Source of the DNA: an uncultured Clostridia bacterium
GTDB lineage: Bacteria > Bacillota > Clostridia > Christensenellales > Borkfalkiaceae
DNA length: 64,000 nt
Direction of reading: 5' to 3'
Assembly (NCBI GenBank): GCA_947627575.1
Contig: CANQWN010000006.1
Span: forward strand, 1 to 64,000
Shown here: in pieces, positions 26,605 to 34,118 of the stretch
Layout of the letters: every line of letters begins with the position of its first letter
How positions within the stretch are numbered: the first letter of the stretch is position 1
The notes under the pieces: generated by a model
Told to the model about the DNA's origin: nothing
Seen by the model: only the letters and a program-made list of their open reading frames with translations
The model's database searches: none
Program-made: the position numbers and the translations under genes

Positions 26605-26610
26605 TTAGGC

Positions 26611-27327
26611 ATGCTTGAACAATTTTCCAGAACACAATTGCTTTTGGGCGAAGAAGCAATGCAAAAACTTGCCTCCTCGCGTGTGGCGGTATTCGGCATA
26701 GGCGGCGTGGGCGGATACGCGGTGGAAGCCCTCGCCCGTTCGGGTATAGGCGCGTTGGACCTCGTCGATAACGACAAAGTGTGCGTTTCAAACGTCAACC
26801 GGCAGATACACGCAACATTGTCCTCCGTGGGCAGGTATAAGACGGAAGTTGCGGCGGAAAGGATAGCCGATATAAATCCGTCCTGCAAGGTGCATACGCA
26901 CAACATGTTTTTCCTGCCTGAAAGTCAAAGCGGGTTAAATTTCGCCCTATACGATTACGTTATAGACGCGATAGATACCGTGTCCGGCAAACTCGCCATA
27001 ATAAAAAGCGCAAAGGCGGCAAACGTCCCCGTAATAAGTTCTATGGGGGCGGGCAACAAACTCAACCCCGCCGCGTTCGAGGTTTCCGATATATATAAAA
27101 CTTCCGTATGCCCGCTTGCAAAGACGATGCGGAGGGAGTTAAGGAAGATGGGGATAGACAATCTGAAGGTTGTATATTCCCGCGAAGAACCCAAAGCGAA
27201 CGGCGGAGGGGAAGAAATAAAAAACGGCGCGCGCCGCGCGTGCGGCAGCGTAGCTTTCGTCCCCTCGGTTGCGGGGCTGATAATGGCGGGCGAAGTTATA
27301 AAAGACTTGATTACCGCAAAAAAATAA
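26611..27327 (+). CDS. tcdA: tRNA threonylcarbamoyladenosine (t6A) dehydratase
   Basis: TcdA cyclises t6A37 of tRNA to ct6A in an ATP-dependent step that resembles E1 enzymes. The 238-residue protein has the family start MLEQFSRTQLLLGEEAM, the nucleotide-binding GIGGVGGYAVEALARSGIG, the NVNRQIHA segment and the D-rich YVIDAIDTVSGK region. The reading frame is open for 59 more codons upstream, but that part has no family similarity and overlaps the promoter, so the ATG at 26611 is used. A cystathionine lyase/synthase gene starts 21 nt downstream. Confidence 0.92.
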   Translation: MLEQFSRTQLLLGEEAMQKLASSRVAVFGIGGVGGYAVEALARSGIGALDLVDNDKVCVSNVNRQIHATLSSVGRYKTEVAAERIADINPSCKVHTHNMFFLPESQSGLNFALYDYVIDAIDTVSGKLAIIKSAKAANVPVISSMGAGNKLNPAAFEVSDIYKTSVCPLAKTMRRELRKMGIDNLKVVYSREEPKANGGGEEIKNGARRACGSVAFVPSVAGLIMAGEVIKDLITAKK

Positions 27328-27348
27328 TTACATTCGGGGTAAAAATAT

Positions 27349-28485
27349 ATGCGATTTGAAACGCTTTGTCTGCATGCGGACGGCAACAAAAAGGACGAAT
27401 GGGGAACGCTTACGCAAGCCGTATGCCAGACCTCTACTTTTGTGCATAAAGGGGTGGGCGACCCCTCGGAATACAGTTATTCCCGTCTGTCCAACCCCAC
27501 GCGCGCACATCTTGAAAACACCGTTGCGGCTTTGGAAGGCGGCGTGGCGGCGTACGCCTTTACTTCCGGTATGGCGGCGGTAACAACCGTGATGAAGTTG
27601 TTTGGGGCGGGCGCGCACATAATAGCTTCCGAAGATTTATACGGCGGAAGTTTAAGGCTGTTCAGAAACGTGAACTCCCGCGAGGGAATGACGTTCGATT
27701 TCATCGATACGGGTGATTTGAAGAGGGTGGAATCGCTTATAAAGCCGCAGACAAAGGCGCTTTACATAGAGACGCCCGGCAACCCGCTTATGTCTGTTTC
27801 CGATATAGCTGCCCTTTCCGCCGTTGCAAAGCGCAACAATCTTTTGCTGATAGTGGACAACACTTTCCTCACGCCCTATTTTCAACGCCCGATAAGTTTG
27901 GGGGCGGATATAGTTATACACAGCGGCACAAAGTATTTGGGCGGGCACAACGACGCGCTTGCGGGTTTCGCCGTGGTAAATTCAAAGGAACTTGCCGAAC
28001 GGCTGGGGTATTACTATAAGACGGTAGGCGCGTGTCTCGCCCCGTGGGAGTGCTTTTTGATAGAGCGCGGCATAAAAACTTTGCCGTTGAGAATGGACAG
28101 AATAAATTACAACGCCAAAGAAATAGCCGCGTGGCTCCGCGGGAAAAAGCAAGTAAAAAAGGTATACTACGTGGGCTTTGAAGACCACGCGGGCTATTCC
28201 GTTTCCAAAAAGCAGTCTACGGGCTTCGGCGGAATGATTTCCTTTGAAGTGGAAAGCAAGCAACTTGCCGAACACATATTAAAGAACGTAAAAGTTTTTC
28301 AATATGCCGAAAGTCTCGGCGGCGTGGAAAGCCTTATAACCTACCCCATGTTGCAGACCCACGCCGACGTCCCCAAAGAGGAACGGGAAAGGCGGGGCAT
28401 CAACGACGGATTTTTGAGAATTTCCGTAGGCATCGAAAACGTGAAGGATTTGATTGAAGATTTGGAACGGGTATTTGAAGAATGA
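27349..28485 (+). CDS. Trans-sulfuration PLP enzyme (cystathionine gamma-synthase / beta- or gamma-lyase family)
   Basis: This 378-residue Cys/Met metabolism PLP enzyme has the substrate-site YSRLSNPTR segment, YETPGNP-like IETPGNPLM, DNTFLTPYFQ with the PLP-binding Asp, and HSGTKYLGGHND with the Schiff-base lysine. The C-terminal SLGGVESLI and RISVGIEN motifs are also present. Within the family, sequence alone does not separate MetB-, MetC- and gamma-lyase-like enzymes. It overlaps the downstream PatB-like gene by 4 nt. The pairing of two C-S enzymes suggests methionine synthesis or H2S-releasing cysteine catabolism. GGGGTAA precedes the ATG. Confidence 0.88.
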   Translation: MRFETLCLHADGNKKDEWGTLTQAVCQTSTFVHKGVGDPSEYSYSRLSNPTRAHLENTVAALEGGVAAYAFTSGMAAVTTVMKLFGAGAHIIASEDLYGGSLRLFRNVNSREGMTFDFIDTGDLKRVESLIKPQTKALYIETPGNPLMSVSDIAALSAVAKRNNLLLIVDNTFLTPYFQRPISLGADIVIHSGTKYLGGHNDALAGFAVVNSKELAERLGYYYKTVGACLAPWECFLIERGIKTLPLRMDRINYNAKEIAAWLRGKKQVKKVYYVGFEDHAGYSVSKKQSTGFGGMISFEVESKQLAEHILKNVKVFQYAESLGGVESLITYPMLQTHADVPKEERERRGINDGFLRISVGIENVKDLIEDLERVFEE

Positions 28486-29654
28486 AGTATGATTTCGATA
28501 AAATTATCGACAGAAGAAACACATATTGCCTGAAATACGACCACGCCGCCGAACGCGGCAAGCCGCAGGGCGTATTGCCCCTATGGGTGGCGGATATGGA
28601 TATAAGCGCGCCGCCGCAGGTAATAGCCGCGCTTAAAAACAGGGCAAAACACGGCGTTTTCGGCTACACTATGCCCAAAAGGGAATATTTCGAGGCGGTT
28701 TCCGCGTGGTTTTCAAAGCGCCACGGCTGGCAGACCGACCCCGACAAATTTATCTGCACGCCCGGCGTGGTTTTCGCGCTGTGCACGCTTATCCGCGCCG
28801 TCACGCGGGAGGGGGACGGGGTTATCTGTTGCCAGCCCGTGTATTACCCGTTTATGGACGCGGTTATTAACAACAACCGCAAATTGGTGGTAAGCGAACT
28901 TAAAAACGACGGCGGGAAGTACCGCGTGGATTTCGACGACTTTGAAAGCAAGATAGAGGAAGGGGGCGTAAAGGCGTTTATACTGTGCAACCCCCACAAC
29001 CCCGTAGGAAGGGTATGGACGCGGGAGGAGCTGAAAAAACTCGGCGATATATGCGCCGCGCACGGCGTTTTCGTCATTTCGGACGAAATACACGCGGACT
29101 TCGTGTTCGGGGCGAACAAACACCTGCCGTTTCCCTCGGCAAATCCCGGTTACGAGGAAAATTGCGCGGTTTGCACCTCGCCTTCAAAAACTTTCAATCT
29201 CGCGGGATTGCAGATTTCGGATATATACATACCGTCGTCCGCGGTGCGTAAAAAATTTGAAGCGGAACTTGACAAAACGGGGTATTGGGAACCCAACGTA
29301 ATGGGGCTTACCGCCTGCGAAGCCGCATATCGCCGTTGCGGCGGCTGGCTGGACGGGTTGCTTGAATATCTTAAAGGCAACATAGATTACGCCTTTGAAT
29401 ATGTATCCCGCAATCTCGCCCCCGTAACGTTGCGCAAGCCGGAAGGCACCTATCTTTTATGGCTGGATTTCCGCGGGCTGTCCCTTTCGGACGATGGGTT
29501 GAACAGCCTGATGGTAAACAAGGCGGGGCTTTGGCTGGACGACGGAAATATTTTCGGCGCGGGCGGAAGCGGGTTTCAGCGCATGAATATAGCCTGTCCG
29601 CGCGCAACCGTAACAAAAGCGCTTGAAAATATCCGCAAAGCGCTTGACCGTTGA
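28482..29654 (+). CDS. patB: PatB/MalY-type cystathionine beta-lyase (C-S lyase)
   Basis: This fold-type I aminotransferase-like enzyme of 390 residues opens with the family-typical FDKIIDRRNTYCLKYD. WVADMDISAPPQV follows, then CNPHNPVGRVWTREEL and SDEIHADFVF. The PLP lysine lies in SPSKTFNLAGLQ. Members cleave cystathionine or cysteine conjugates to homocysteine or thiols, pyruvate and ammonia, and some also act as regulators. It is coupled to the preceding trans-sulfuration gene by an ATGA overlap. The cobalamin riboswitch region begins shortly after its stop codon. Confidence 0.9.
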   Translation: MKYDFDKIIDRRNTYCLKYDHAAERGKPQGVLPLWVADMDISAPPQVIAALKNRAKHGVFGYTMPKREYFEAVSAWFSKRHGWQTDPDKFICTPGVVFALCTLIRAVTREGDGVICCQPVYYPFMDAVINNNRKLVVSELKNDGGKYRVDFDDFESKIEEGGVKAFILCNPHNPVGRVWTREELKKLGDICAAHGVFVISDEIHADFVFGANKHLPFPSANPGYEENCAVCTSPSKTFNLAGLQISDIYIPSSAVRKKFEAELDKTGYWEPNVMGLTACEAAYRRCGGWLDGLLEYLKGNIDYAFEYVSRNLAPVTLRKPEGTYLLWLDFRGLSLSDDGLNSLMVNKAGLWLDDGNIFGAGGSGFQRMNIACPRATVTKALENIRKALDR

Positions 29655-29693
29655 ACGCGGCGGTGATATTATAAATATACAAAAAAAACATAT

Positions 29694-29790
29694 CCGGCGC
29701 GATCCGCCCTTGGGGCGGGATGCAGGGAAAGCGCGGTGAAATTCCGTCGCAACACCCATTGCGGTTATAGTCCGAACGCCTGCCCGCCGG
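29694..29790 (+). promoter_or_regulatory. Cobalamin riboswitch aptamer (compact)
   Basis: Conserved elements occur in order: AGGGAA, GGTGAAATTCC, a CCC-containing loop segment and the closing GTCCGAACGCCTGCC. A closing helix pairs CCGGCG (29694-29699) with CGCCGG (29785-29790). The aptamer is about 97 nt, short for the AdoCbl class and closer to compact cobalamin riboswitches. Part of its 3' side (CTGCCCG, 29780-29786) is complementary to CGGGCAG at 29810-29816, giving an alternative pairing that could pass the ligand signal to the terminators downstream. It should switch the lipoprotein/ECF genes that follow off when B12 is present. Confidence 0.8.
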
Positions 29791-29838
29791 AAAAAACGTT
29801 ACTCGTTTTCGGGCAGTGGATTGCGGTAACGCTTTTTT
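29791..29838 (+). terminator. Expression-platform hairpin 1 of the cobalamin riboswitch
   Basis: AAAAAACGTTAC (29791-29802) pairs with GTAACG (29826-29831) and the following T residues (29833-29838). It encloses the CGGGCAG that can pair with the aptamer. It has the form of a ligand-controlled terminator or antiterminator; the direction of switching is inferred. Confidence 0.5.
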
Positions 29839-29840
29839 AA

Positions 29841-29869
29841 GCGCGCCCGAAAAGGGAGCGCGTTTTTTT
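29841..29869 (+). terminator. Expression-platform hairpin 2 (GC-rich terminator)
   Basis: GCGCGCCC-loop-GGGAGCGCG (29841-29862, one bulged A) is followed by seven T residues, 12 nt before the first gene of the locus. It is well placed as the terminator arm of the riboswitch. Confidence 0.7.
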
Positions 29870-29880
29870 ATGAGCGGATT

Positions 29881-30315
29881 ATGAAAAAATTTTTGATATG
29901 TATTTTTGCTTTGATAGCCGCGCTGTGCGTTTCGGCGTGCGCGGAAAGGACGGCGGATGCCGAAGTGCTGGAAAGCGGGGAAAGATTTCTGGTGTTGCGC
30001 GCCCGCGACACGGATACTTCCGCAAGCCTCGGCGATGCAATGACGTCGCTTAAAAACAGCGGCGAAATTTCATTTGAGGCAAGCGAGGGTGTTTACGGGC
30101 TGTACGTGCTGTCTGTAAACGGCGTAACCGCCGCCGGAGACGAATATTGGGCGGTGTACACGTCGTTGGGCGAATACGGCGGGGTGGAATATTCCTACGA
30201 AAGTTCCGCCGCCTATGAATACGGCGGCACGGTCTGCCGTCAGGCAAATTACGGCGTGGACGGTTTGCCGCTTGTGCGCGGCGCGCTGTACATATTGTCG
30301 CTTGAAAGTTATTGA
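29881..30315 (+). CDS. Small DUF4430-domain lipoprotein (transcobalamin-like C-domain)
   Basis: The 144-residue protein has a signal peptide with lipobox (CVSACA, Cys near 20) and one DUF4430-like beta domain. That fold is shared with the C-terminal cobalamin-contacting domain of transcobalamin and intrinsic factor. The diagnostic part is SVNGVTAAGDEYWAVYTSLG followed by a strand-rich tail. It is the first gene after a cobalamin riboswitch and precedes an ECF-type membrane protein, so a surface B12-capturing role is likely (inference). Its ATG is part of an ATGA with a four-codon open frame that starts at 29870. Confidence 0.8.
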   Translation: MKKFLICIFALIAALCVSACAERTADAEVLESGERFLVLRARDTDTSASLGDAMTSLKNSGEISFEASEGVYGLYVLSVNGVTAAGDEYWAVYTSLGEYGGVEYSYESSAAYEYGGTVCRQANYGVDGLPLVRGALYILSLESY

Positions 30316-30316
30316 G

Positions 30317-31018
30317 ATGGGTATGAACGCAAAAAAGACGGCTGTGTGCGCCGTATTCGTCGCACTGCTTATAGCCGCGCAATTCTGTTTCGGTATGTTG
30401 CCCGGGGTGGAACTCGTCACCGTGTTTCTGCTGTGCTTTTGCTATGCGTTCGGCATATGTATGGGGATGATTGCCGCAACGGCGTTTTCGCTTTTAAGGT
30501 GTATAATCTTCGGTTTCAGCCCCAACGTTCTGGCGCTTTATCTGATATATTACAACCTTTTCGCGGCGCTGTTCGGCGCGGTGGGCAAAAAAAGCGTTCC
30601 TCCGTGGGCGTGCATACCTCCCGCCGCGGCTATCGCGGCGGTAAGCGCGTATTTCGCCGCCGCGGGGTTGCCCGTAAGCGCCGTATATGCCGCGCGCATT
30701 TCGGCTATGCTGTGGGTGATTTTCGCGCTGTGCGCGCTTATTTGCGTCGCGTCGGCGGCGATTTCTTTCAAGCGCAAAGGCGGGTGGGCGGCGGAAACCG
30801 TTTCCGTAACGGTGCTTGCGGTGGTTTGCACGGTTGTTTTCACCCTGCTTGACGACGTGATAAGCCCGCTTTTTTACGGCTACACGTTGCGGGCGGCGCA
30901 GGTGTATTTTCTGGCTTCTCTGTACGTAATGACGGCGCAATCGCTTTGCGTGCTTATAAGCGTGCTTTTTCTGTTCCGCCCTCTGGTTACGATATTCAGG
31001 ATGGTAAAATTACAATAA
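30317..31018 (+). CDS. ECF transporter S-component-like membrane protein, probable cobalamin/cobinamide uptake
   Basis: The protein has about 233 residues from this start and six or so hydrophobic helices. An AAQFCFG...VTVFLLCFCYAFGICMG segment near the N-terminus is typical of substrate-binding S components of energy-coupling factor transporters. The S-component vitamin is suggested only by the riboswitch upstream. The frame is open further upstream, but that part overlaps the lipoprotein gene in a different frame. Starts at 30317 or 30323 are both possible, the second having GAGATGGG before it. The shared EcfA1/A2/T module is not in this window. Confidence 0.75.
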   Translation: MGMNAKKTAVCAVFVALLIAAQFCFGMLPGVELVTVFLLCFCYAFGICMGMIAATAFSLLRCIIFGFSPNVLALYLIYYNLFAALFGAVGKKSVPPWACIPPAAAIAAVSAYFAAAGLPVSAVYAARISAMLWVIFALCALICVASAAISFKRKGGWAAETVSVTVLAVVCTVVFTLLDDVISPLFYGYTLRAAQVYFLASLYVMTAQSLCVLISVLFLFRPLVTIFRMVKLQ

Positions 31019-31036
31019 TTTTCAAAGAGGTGTAAA

Positions 31037-32956
31037 ATGAAAAAATTTTTTTGCGCGGTTATCGCCGCCCTCGTCGGGGTATGCGTTTTCTCCGCCGCCT
31101 GCGCGGATAAAAATTCCGCCGCGGCAGAACACAGCATACAGGTGGTCTGGTCGGACGGCGTAAACGGCGTATATTTTGAACAGGACGGCGGCAGGCTGTT
31201 TCCCGTAAACGGCAAACTTTCCACGGGTTCGGACGGGGATATATCCGTTTCGGTGGACGTAAAGGAAGGCTACAGGCAGAATAAGCCCGTGTTGAAAGCC
31301 GACGGCGAAGAGGTTGAAGGATTTACCGTCCCCGCAACCGTGTCACGGCTGGAAATATCCGTGCTTCCCAACGCCCTGATAACCCTGTCCCTCGGCGAGG
31401 GCGTGGGTTACAGGCTGGACGAGCTGAAAAGGATTGAAGAAGAGGTGGGTTATACTTCGTTGATAGGTATATATCTCGAAGAGGGCTACCGCAAAATTTC
31501 CCCGCCGCGGGTGAACATAATCGTTTCAGGCGCGGAATACAATGCAGTTTCTTCCCTGTCGCCTTACGGGCTTGACGAAGTAAAACTCAAAAGCGACGGC
31601 TATCATTCCTTCTACGTATTGCGCGTGCTGGAAAATACTTCGGTAGGCGTTACGGGCGTTACAGAGGACAGTTCTTCGCCCGAAGAGTACGCCACGGTAA
31701 AGCATATCGCGGGCGAGGGCTACACCCTCCGCGCGCTTGAAGATACCAACAACGACGGTATAAGCGACGTACAGCGGGTTATTTCGGGCGAAACGCGCGT
31801 TTTAAAGGGCACGCGGCTTAACCTGATTATCTGCCGCGACGGATTATACACCGCAAAGGACGCCGCGCTATTTGTAAACGGCATAAAAGCCGCAGGCACG
31901 CAGGGCGAGGGCGCGGATTATTCCGACCCCTTTTCAAACGAGCTTATATACTGCCTGACCGTGACGGAGGACATCGAGATAACGGTTACGGGCGTAAGGC
32001 TGTTGGGGCAGTTTACCCTGCATATAATGAACGCGGACGGCACGCAGCGTTACCGCACTTTCTGCCGCGCGGACAGCGTAACGGAGGCGCTTTCGCAGAT
32101 ACCCGGCAACGACGACCGCGGCAACGAGGCTTATTCGCGCTGGTGGGAAGCGAACCCCGGCGCGGACTATACTTTCCGCTATTGGCGCTTTGAGGACGGC
32201 GTTTACGCCGAAATTTCGGAGGACTATGTCCCCGAAGCGTATGCGGATATATACTGCGGCTTTGTAAAGGACGGTGAAACGCCCACCGACCCGGGCGACC
32301 GTCCCACCGTTCCCGTCCAACCCCCAAAGCCTCAAATTCCCGGGGACGCGGCTTTGCCGCAGTCCTTAAAGGACGCGTTGGGCAGGGTTGCCGCGCTTTC
32401 CGAAGGCGAGCTTACAAATAAGCGTTGGGTTTTGGCGTGGGCGGCTTATAAGCTATATCAGGCGGGAGTGGACATAGGCAGACAGACCGTGTTCCCCAAC
32501 GCCGACATTTACGACGATTATATGGACGATATATTAAGCGACTATAAGTTCCCCGCGGCGAACAACCTCTATGTGTACGCATACGATATGCTTTCGGCGG
32601 GCGTTTCGCAGGTTTCCGTGGAAGAACAGCTGTTGTCGTCGTTTATAAATCCCAAAACGGGCGCAAAGCGCAGTTGGGCGAATAACGAGGCGATAATCTA
32701 CGAAGTAAGTTCTTATATCCCCGGCTTTGAACCCAAAACTTCTTTTACGATAAACGATATTGACGATTTGAATATGACTATTATGCTTATACTCGACGCG
32801 ATAGACTCGGGGTTATGGACGATAGGCTACGGCAATGCGGTTAAAAATTATACCGTGGAAACGTACAGGCAATATGTTGAAGGACACGCGTGCGAAGGGG
32901 TAACGGCAAATGTTGTCAAGGAAGTTTACGCTTTTATTGGCGGTATCGGCGGTTAG
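31037..32956 (+). CDS. Large secreted/lipoprotein of the cobalamin-riboswitch locus
   Basis: The 639-residue protein has a signal peptide ending in a lipobox-like SAACA (Cys near 23) and AGAGGTG before the start. Residues 30-410 are beta-rich, with repeated strands around VSVDVKEGYRQ, VNIIVSG and TVTEDIEITVTGV. A Pro-rich linker (PTVPVQPPKPQIPG) at about 415-435 leads to a C-terminal region of about 200 residues that is alpha-helical, with aromatic and glycine turns (WVLAWAAYKLYQAGVDIG). I do not recognise a named family for the whole protein. Given its neighbours, it could be a surface corrinoid-binding protein whose helical part mimics the alpha-barrel of transcobalamin (inference). It overlaps the next gene by 47 nt. 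Confidence 0.75.
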   Translation: MKKFFCAVIAALVGVCVFSAACADKNSAAAEHSIQVVWSDGVNGVYFEQDGGRLFPVNGKLSTGSDGDISVSVDVKEGYRQNKPVLKADGEEVEGFTVPATVSRLEISVLPNALITLSLGEGVGYRLDELKRIEEEVGYTSLIGIYLEEGYRKISPPRVNIIVSGAEYNAVSSLSPYGLDEVKLKSDGYHSFYVLRVLENTSVGVTGVTEDSSSPEEYATVKHIAGEGYTLRALEDTNNDGISDVQRVISGETRVLKGTRLNLIICRDGLYTAKDAALFVNGIKAAGTQGEGADYSDPFSNELIYCLTVTEDIEITVTGVRLLGQFTLHIMNADGTQRYRTFCRADSVTEALSQIPGNDDRGNEAYSRWWEANPGADYTFRYWRFEDGVYAEISEDYVPEAYADIYCGFVKDGETPTDPGDRPTVPVQPPKPQIPGDAALPQSLKDALGRVAALSEGELTNKRWVLAWAAYKLYQAGVDIGRQTVFPNADIYDDYMDDILSDYKFPAANNLYVYAYDMLSAGVSQVSVEEQLLSSFINPKTGAKRSWANNEAIIYEVSSYIPGFEPKTSFTINDIDDLNMTIMLILDAIDSGLWTIGYGNAVKNYTVETYRQYVEGHACEGVTANVVKEVYAFIGGIGG

Positions 32957-33338
32957 CGTTGCGTTTGCCTGCGCGTGCGGCGGCAGGGCGGAAAAGTTGC
33001 CGTATCTCGCCGCGCAGGGAGAGGGCGGAAACGAAAATACCGTAACCGTATACGTGCTTACGCGGTACGAGCTTACAGAGGTGGTTGCGGACTATTCCTC
33101 GTACGGCGGATGGGTTGAACTTATAGAGGAAAAGTTCGACGATAGCCTGCCGCGCTTCGCGCGGGCGGAATGGCGCGGCGAATACGTTACGGCGATAGGC
33201 AATCTCCGCACGGGCGACCCCGCGGATATATGCGTGTATCTCAACGGGGAATATTCATCGCGCTTCGTTTCGGGATGCGAATACGCCGCGGGATATACCC
33301 TCTCTTTCGTCGAAAGTTCCGTCGCAAAACGGCAATAG
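32910..33338 (+). CDS. Second DUF4430-like lipoprotein
   Basis: The 142-residue protein has a signal peptide with lipobox (AFACAC, Cys near 21 or 23). The beta domain ends DPADICVYLNGEYSSRFVSG, matching the YxVNGe...G core of DUF4430 domains. It starts inside the 3' end of the large secreted protein gene, in another frame, with GAAGGGG upstream, which suggests coupled expression. By context it belongs to the cobalamin-regulated uptake set and may pair with the large helical protein as the transcobalamin N- and C-domains do (inference). No terminator is obvious after it. Confidence 0.7.
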   Translation: MLSRKFTLLLAVSAVSVAFACACGGRAEKLPYLAAQGEGGNENTVTVYVLTRYELTEVVADYSSYGGWVELIEEKFDDSLPRFARAEWRGEYVTAIGNLRTGDPADICVYLNGEYSSRFVSGCEYAAGYTLSFVESSVAKRQ

Positions 33339-33364
33339 CGGGGGTTGCTTTTTCCGCGCTTACG

Positions 33365-33373
33365 TGATATAAT
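33365..33373 (+). promoter_or_regulatory. Extended -10 promoter of the MmcQ/YjbR-domain gene
   Basis: TGATATAAT is a perfect extended -10 element. Its start site near 33380 leaves a 19-nt leader that contains GAGGTGG before the ATG at 33399, so the earlier in-frame ATGs are not needed. Confidence 0.65.
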
Positions 33374-33398
33374 GTCCGAAAACTTACCGAGGTGGCAT

Positions 33399-34067
33399 AT
33401 GGACGTAAACCCTTCGGCGTTTGCCGACAAATCTCCCCGCTTTGAAAAACTTACCGAATACGGCTTTGAAAGGCGCGCAAATTGCTACTTTTATTGCCGC
33501 AAAATTTGCGGCGGGCAGTTCGATTTGCACATAACCGTGGAAGAGGACGGGCGAATTACCGCCGCGCTTTTCGATTGCGATTTGAACGAGGAATACACTT
33601 TGCACCTCGTAAAGCAATCCGCGGGCGAGTTTGTGGGCAGGGTGCGCGCCGAATACGAAAGCGCGCTTGAGGATATTGCGGAAAAGTGCTTTTACGGCGA
33701 CGTGTTCCGCAGCGCGCAGTCCAAAGCGGTTATGCGATACGTGCTCGATAAATACGGCGACGCCCCCGAATTTTTGTGGGAAAAGCTGCCGGACGCGGCT
33801 GTGTTGCGCCGCAAGGACAAGGGCAAGTGGTACGCGGTGTTTATGAAGGTCCCGCTTGACAAATTTATCCCGTCCGCCGAGGGGGTTGCGGAAATTGCGG
33901 ATTTACGGGTAAACCCGGACGATATGCAAACGCTTACAAAAAGCGCAGGGATATTCGTCGGCTATCATATGAACAAAAAGCATTGGATATCCGTCGTGCT
34001 TGACGGCTCCGTCCCCATCGAAAAAATTTACGCGCTTATTGATTACAGCTATTCCAAAGCGCTGTAA
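33399..34067 (+). CDS. MmcQ/YjbR-like (DUF419) domain protein
   Basis: The 222-residue soluble protein has an N-terminal part of about 105 residues that is charged and unassigned. The C-terminal MmcQ/YjbR domain (about 110-215) runs from VMRYVLDKYGDAPEFLWEKL through WYAVFMKV to the family-typical GYHMNKKHWISVVLDG. The CyaY-like fold is often annotated as DNA-binding, but no function is proven. GAGGTGG with 5 nt spacing fixes the start. It is convergent with the integrase gene and shares its terminator. Confidence 0.85.
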   Translation: MDVNPSAFADKSPRFEKLTEYGFERRANCYFYCRKICGGQFDLHITVEEDGRITAALFDCDLNEEYTLHLVKQSAGEFVGRVRAEYESALEDIAEKCFYGDVFRSAQSKAVMRYVLDKYGDAPEFLWEKLPDAAVLRRKDKGKWYAVFMKVPLDKFIPSAEGVAEIADLRVNPDDMQTLTKSAGIFVGYHMNKKHWISVVLDGSVPIEKIYALIDYSYSKAL

Positions 34068-34083
34068 GCGATATATGTCATAA

Positions 34084-34118
34084 AAAACGCGGCTCCGCAC
34101 AATGCGGAGCCGCGTTTT
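34084..34118. terminator. Bidirectional terminator between the MmcQ-like and integrase genes
   Basis: A 12-bp stem CGCGGCTCCGCA/TGCGGAGCCGCG (34088-34099, 34103-34114) is flanked by A and T runs and extended to about 16 bp by A-T pairs. The integrase stop codon touches it. Confidence 0.88.

Noticed and set aside
26434-26610. N-terminal extension of TcdA
   Set aside because: The 59 extra codons overlap the consensus promoter of tcdA and lack family similarity; the family-typical start is the ATG at 26611.
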